Assembly (NCBI GenBank): GCA_902777835.1
Contig: CACYVC010000010.1
Span: forward strand, 1 to 64,000
Direction of reading: 5' to 3'
Origin: an uncultured Bacteroidales bacterium
GTDB lineage: Bacteria; Bacteroidota; Bacteroidia; Bacteroidales; Muribaculaceae
DNA length: 64,000 bases
Shown: positions 62,519 to 64,000 of the stretch, one piece after another
Layout: each line of letters begins with the position of its first letter
Numbering within the stretch: position 1 is the stretch's first letter
Notes under the pieces: model-generated
Database searches by the model: none
What the model was told of the DNA's origin: nothing
Seen by the model: the letters and a program-made list of their open reading frames with translations, nothing else
Made by a program: the position numbers and the translations under genes

Positions 62519-63796
62519 TCACACTGAATATAATGGATAATTCGTCACCCAATCTTGGTCTTTATATGACAACATTGAATATCTCACGCCCTTCATGCCT
62601 GGATGCTTGTCAACAAGCAGTTTTAATGATTTAGCTTTCACATTTGCCTCAGCTTTCACTTCGATAGGTTCCACTTTCCCGTTTCTCTCGATTATGAAAT
62701 CAACTTCGGCACTGGCGCCACTTGTCCAAAAATATATAGATGATATTCCATGGCTCAATATTTGCTGAAGCACATATTGCTCAGTAAAAGCACCCTTGAA
62801 GCCAACAAAAGCATTGTTGCCAATTAGCATTTGTTCACTACTTGCACCAGCCATAGCTGCGAGCAATCCGCAATCAAGAAAATATATTTTGAAAGACGAT
62901 AAGTTCTCATAAAACGAAAGCGGTGCAATCACATCGTTGACACAATTTACTTTGTATAATATTCCGCAGTCAATCAGCCATTGAATAGCAATCTCATACT
63001 CTTTGGCTCTTGCTCCTGGTTTTAAAACTCCATAGATGAATTTCTTGTTGTCTTTTGCAAGTTGTGAAGGTATTGATTTCATCACCATGTTTATACGAGG
63101 TACTTGTTCACGTGGTGCATGTTTCGAAAAGTCGTTTCTGTAAGCATCAAGAAGATTTAACTGTATTTGTCTTACCTGCTCTAAATTCTTATCCTTCACA
63201 AAGTTTTCTACTACTTCTGGCATACCACCCACATAATAATACTGACGTAGTAAATCTAGAAGTTTGTGTTCAACACCTGAAAGCACATCCCATTTCCGCT
63301 TCTCTATTAATTCAGCCCAATCTTCATGATCCATAGCCATTAAAAATTCCCTGAAATTCATCGGGTAAAGGGTTATCATATCTACTTTCCCAACAGGGAA
63401 TGAGGTGCCTTCATGCATAGCAATCCCTAATAATGAACCTGCAACCATCACATGGTATTCTGGAGCTTTCTCAGCAAAGTATTTTAATGCCGCAAGTCCT
63501 CGCGGAACACTTTGTATCTCATCGAGGATTATCAACGTTTTGCCAGGTTTAGGTTTTATATGAGAAATAGCTTGTAGTTGCAAAAGGATTCGGTCAATAT
63601 CATAGTCATTGGCAAAAATTGTAGCTGCCTGTGGTTCATCATCACAGTTTAAGTAAATTGTATCTTCATATTGCAATCTGCCAAATTCTTGCATCAACCA
63701 TGTCTTGCCTACTTGTCTTGCCCCCCTTATAATCAATGGTTTGCGATAGATATTAGACTTCCATTTTAATAGTTCGTTCCAAATTACTCGTTTCAT
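62519..63796 (-). CDS. AAA+ ATPase with DUF4143 domain (2)
   Basis: 425 aa, paralogous to the gene at 40072-41385. Walker A IRGARQVGKTWL near residue 24, Walker B IILDEIQSVPRG, DUF4143 with EVDFIIERNGKVEPIEVKAE. AT-rich relative to leuS. Four phased copies of a 20-bp repeat fill its upstream region. Confidence 0.9.
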   Translation of the reverse strand: MKRVIWNELLKWKSNIYRKPLIIRGARQVGKTWLMQEFGRLQYEDTIYLNCDDEPQAATIFANDYDIDRILLQLQAISHIKPKPGKTLIILDEIQSVPRGLAALKYFAEKAPEYHVMVAGSLLGIAMHEGTSFPVGKVDMITLYPMNFREFLMAMDHEDWAELIEKRKWDVLSGVEHKLLDLLRQYYYVGGMPEVVENFVKDKNLEQVRQIQLNLLDAYRNDFSKHAPREQVPRINMVMKSIPSQLAKDNKKFIYGVLKPGARAKEYEIAIQWLIDCGILYKVNCVNDVIAPLSFYENLSSFKIYFLDCGLLAAMAGASSEQMLIGNNAFVGFKGAFTEQYVLQQILSHGISSIYFWTSGASAEVDFIIERNGKVEPIEVKAEANVKAKSLKLLVDKHPGMKGVRYSMLSYKDQDWVTNYPLYSV

Positions 63797-63799
63797 TTC

Positions 63800-63918
63800 T
63801 TACACTTTTTTGAAGGAATTATCGCTGCAAAATTACACTTTTTCGAAGGAATAAACAAGCTTTTCTTACATTTTTTCGAAGGAATAATTACTCAAACTAT
63901 ACACTTTTCCGAAGGAAT
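63800..63918 (-). promoter_or_regulatory. Promoter plus phased repeat array of DUF4143 gene 2
   Basis: Plus-strand copies of TTACACTTTTTCGAAGGAAT (with small variations) start at 63800, 63833, 63866 and 63899, an exact 33 bp period. The minus-strand -7 box TAATTTTG (63835-63828) overlaps the second copy, and TTG at 63858-63856 serves as -33, spaced 20 bp. The first copy lies in the 5' leader next to the start codon. The remaining 80 bases of the window show nothing further. Confidence 0.8.
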
Positions 63919-64000
63919 ACCCTCAATTACTCAAAAATAAAAACAACTGATTTTTCTGATAATTATGATTTGCCACGTCGCTTGTGGGGCGCTTCGCTTA

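Noticed and set aside
63800..63918. Possible mini-CRISPR array
   Set aside because: Units of 20 bp with 13-bp spacers overlapping a promoter, no cas genes nearby, and a similar but different array at another DUF4143 gene; better explained as operators.

Overview
The window comes from a Bacteroidales chromosome, most likely of the Muribaculaceae/Prevotellaceae type. The evidence is a SusD/RagB lipoprotein, an OMP_b-brl_3 outer-membrane protein, DUF4294, DUF2723, GYF_2 and BACON domains, a CTD-like C-terminal tag, weak or absent Shine-Dalgarno sequences, and promoters that repeatedly match the Bacteroidetes pattern TTTG - about 20 bp - TAnnTTTG. No rRNA or tRNA gene was recognised and there is no CRISPR array.

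Layout. 1-7.2 kb: SusD-like lipoprotein, large outer-membrane beta-barrel protein, a second envelope protein and a DUF4294 protein. 7.2-10.8 kb (minus strand): two GYF_2-domain membrane proteins with different C-terminal modules, then an orphan phage portal/M15 peptidase pair. 11-18.4 kb: DUF2723 membrane protein, polysaccharide deacetylase, queG, a secreted esterase, a DEDDy exonuclease and a small membrane protein. 18.4-26.4 kb (minus): secreted hypothetical, DUF1016/PDDEXK nuclease, rimO, a four-helix-bundle gene between GA-rich inverted repeats, ftsY, luxS, mtnN and a LytTR/His_kinase two-component pair. 26.7-28.5 kb: a TPR protein with an extra two-helix membrane insert, and pyrH. 28.6-28.8 kb: a rod-shaped structured RNA, probably 6S RNA. 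28.9-33.6 kb: CTD-tagged secreted protein, a Y1 (RAYT/IS200-like) transposase flanked by GC-rich inverted repeats, a C1 aminopeptidase and a polytopic membrane protein. 33.8-39.8 kb: recF, a DciA-like DUF721 protein, a thioesterase, then a family of three paralogous secreted proteins with duplicated zinc-ribbon genes. 39.8-41.5 kb: an IS4-type remnant and a DUF4143 ATPase. 41.7-57.7 kb: a nine-gene co-directional cluster, described below. 57.8-63.8 kb (minus): rdgB, acyltransferase, leuS and a second DUF4143 ATPase.

The most notable system is the cluster at 41728-57695. It starts with homologues of the virulence-factor families SrfB (ASKHA-type ATPase) and SrfC (P-loop). These are followed by a membrane-tethered subtilisin protease, a four-helix membrane protein, a second P-loop GTPase with TPR-like N-terminal repeats, three single-pass membrane proteins (one with a DUF2135/YfaP-like domain), and a zinc-ribbon/BACON/DnaJ-zinc-finger protein. 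A consensus promoter precedes it and a strong hairpin terminator follows it. The predicted topology is cytosolic nucleotide switches coupled to several periplasmic domains, including the protease. Its function is unknown; a conflict, envelope-stress or secretion role is inference.

Two further patterns stand out. Each DUF4143 ATPase gene is preceded by a phased array of about 16-20 bp repeats, with a 32 bp period at one gene and 33 bp at the other, in the same register with the -7 box. Many intergenic spacers also carry degenerate words of about 10 bp whose orientation follows the genes: A/C-rich before start codons and the reverse-complement G/T-rich type after stop codons.
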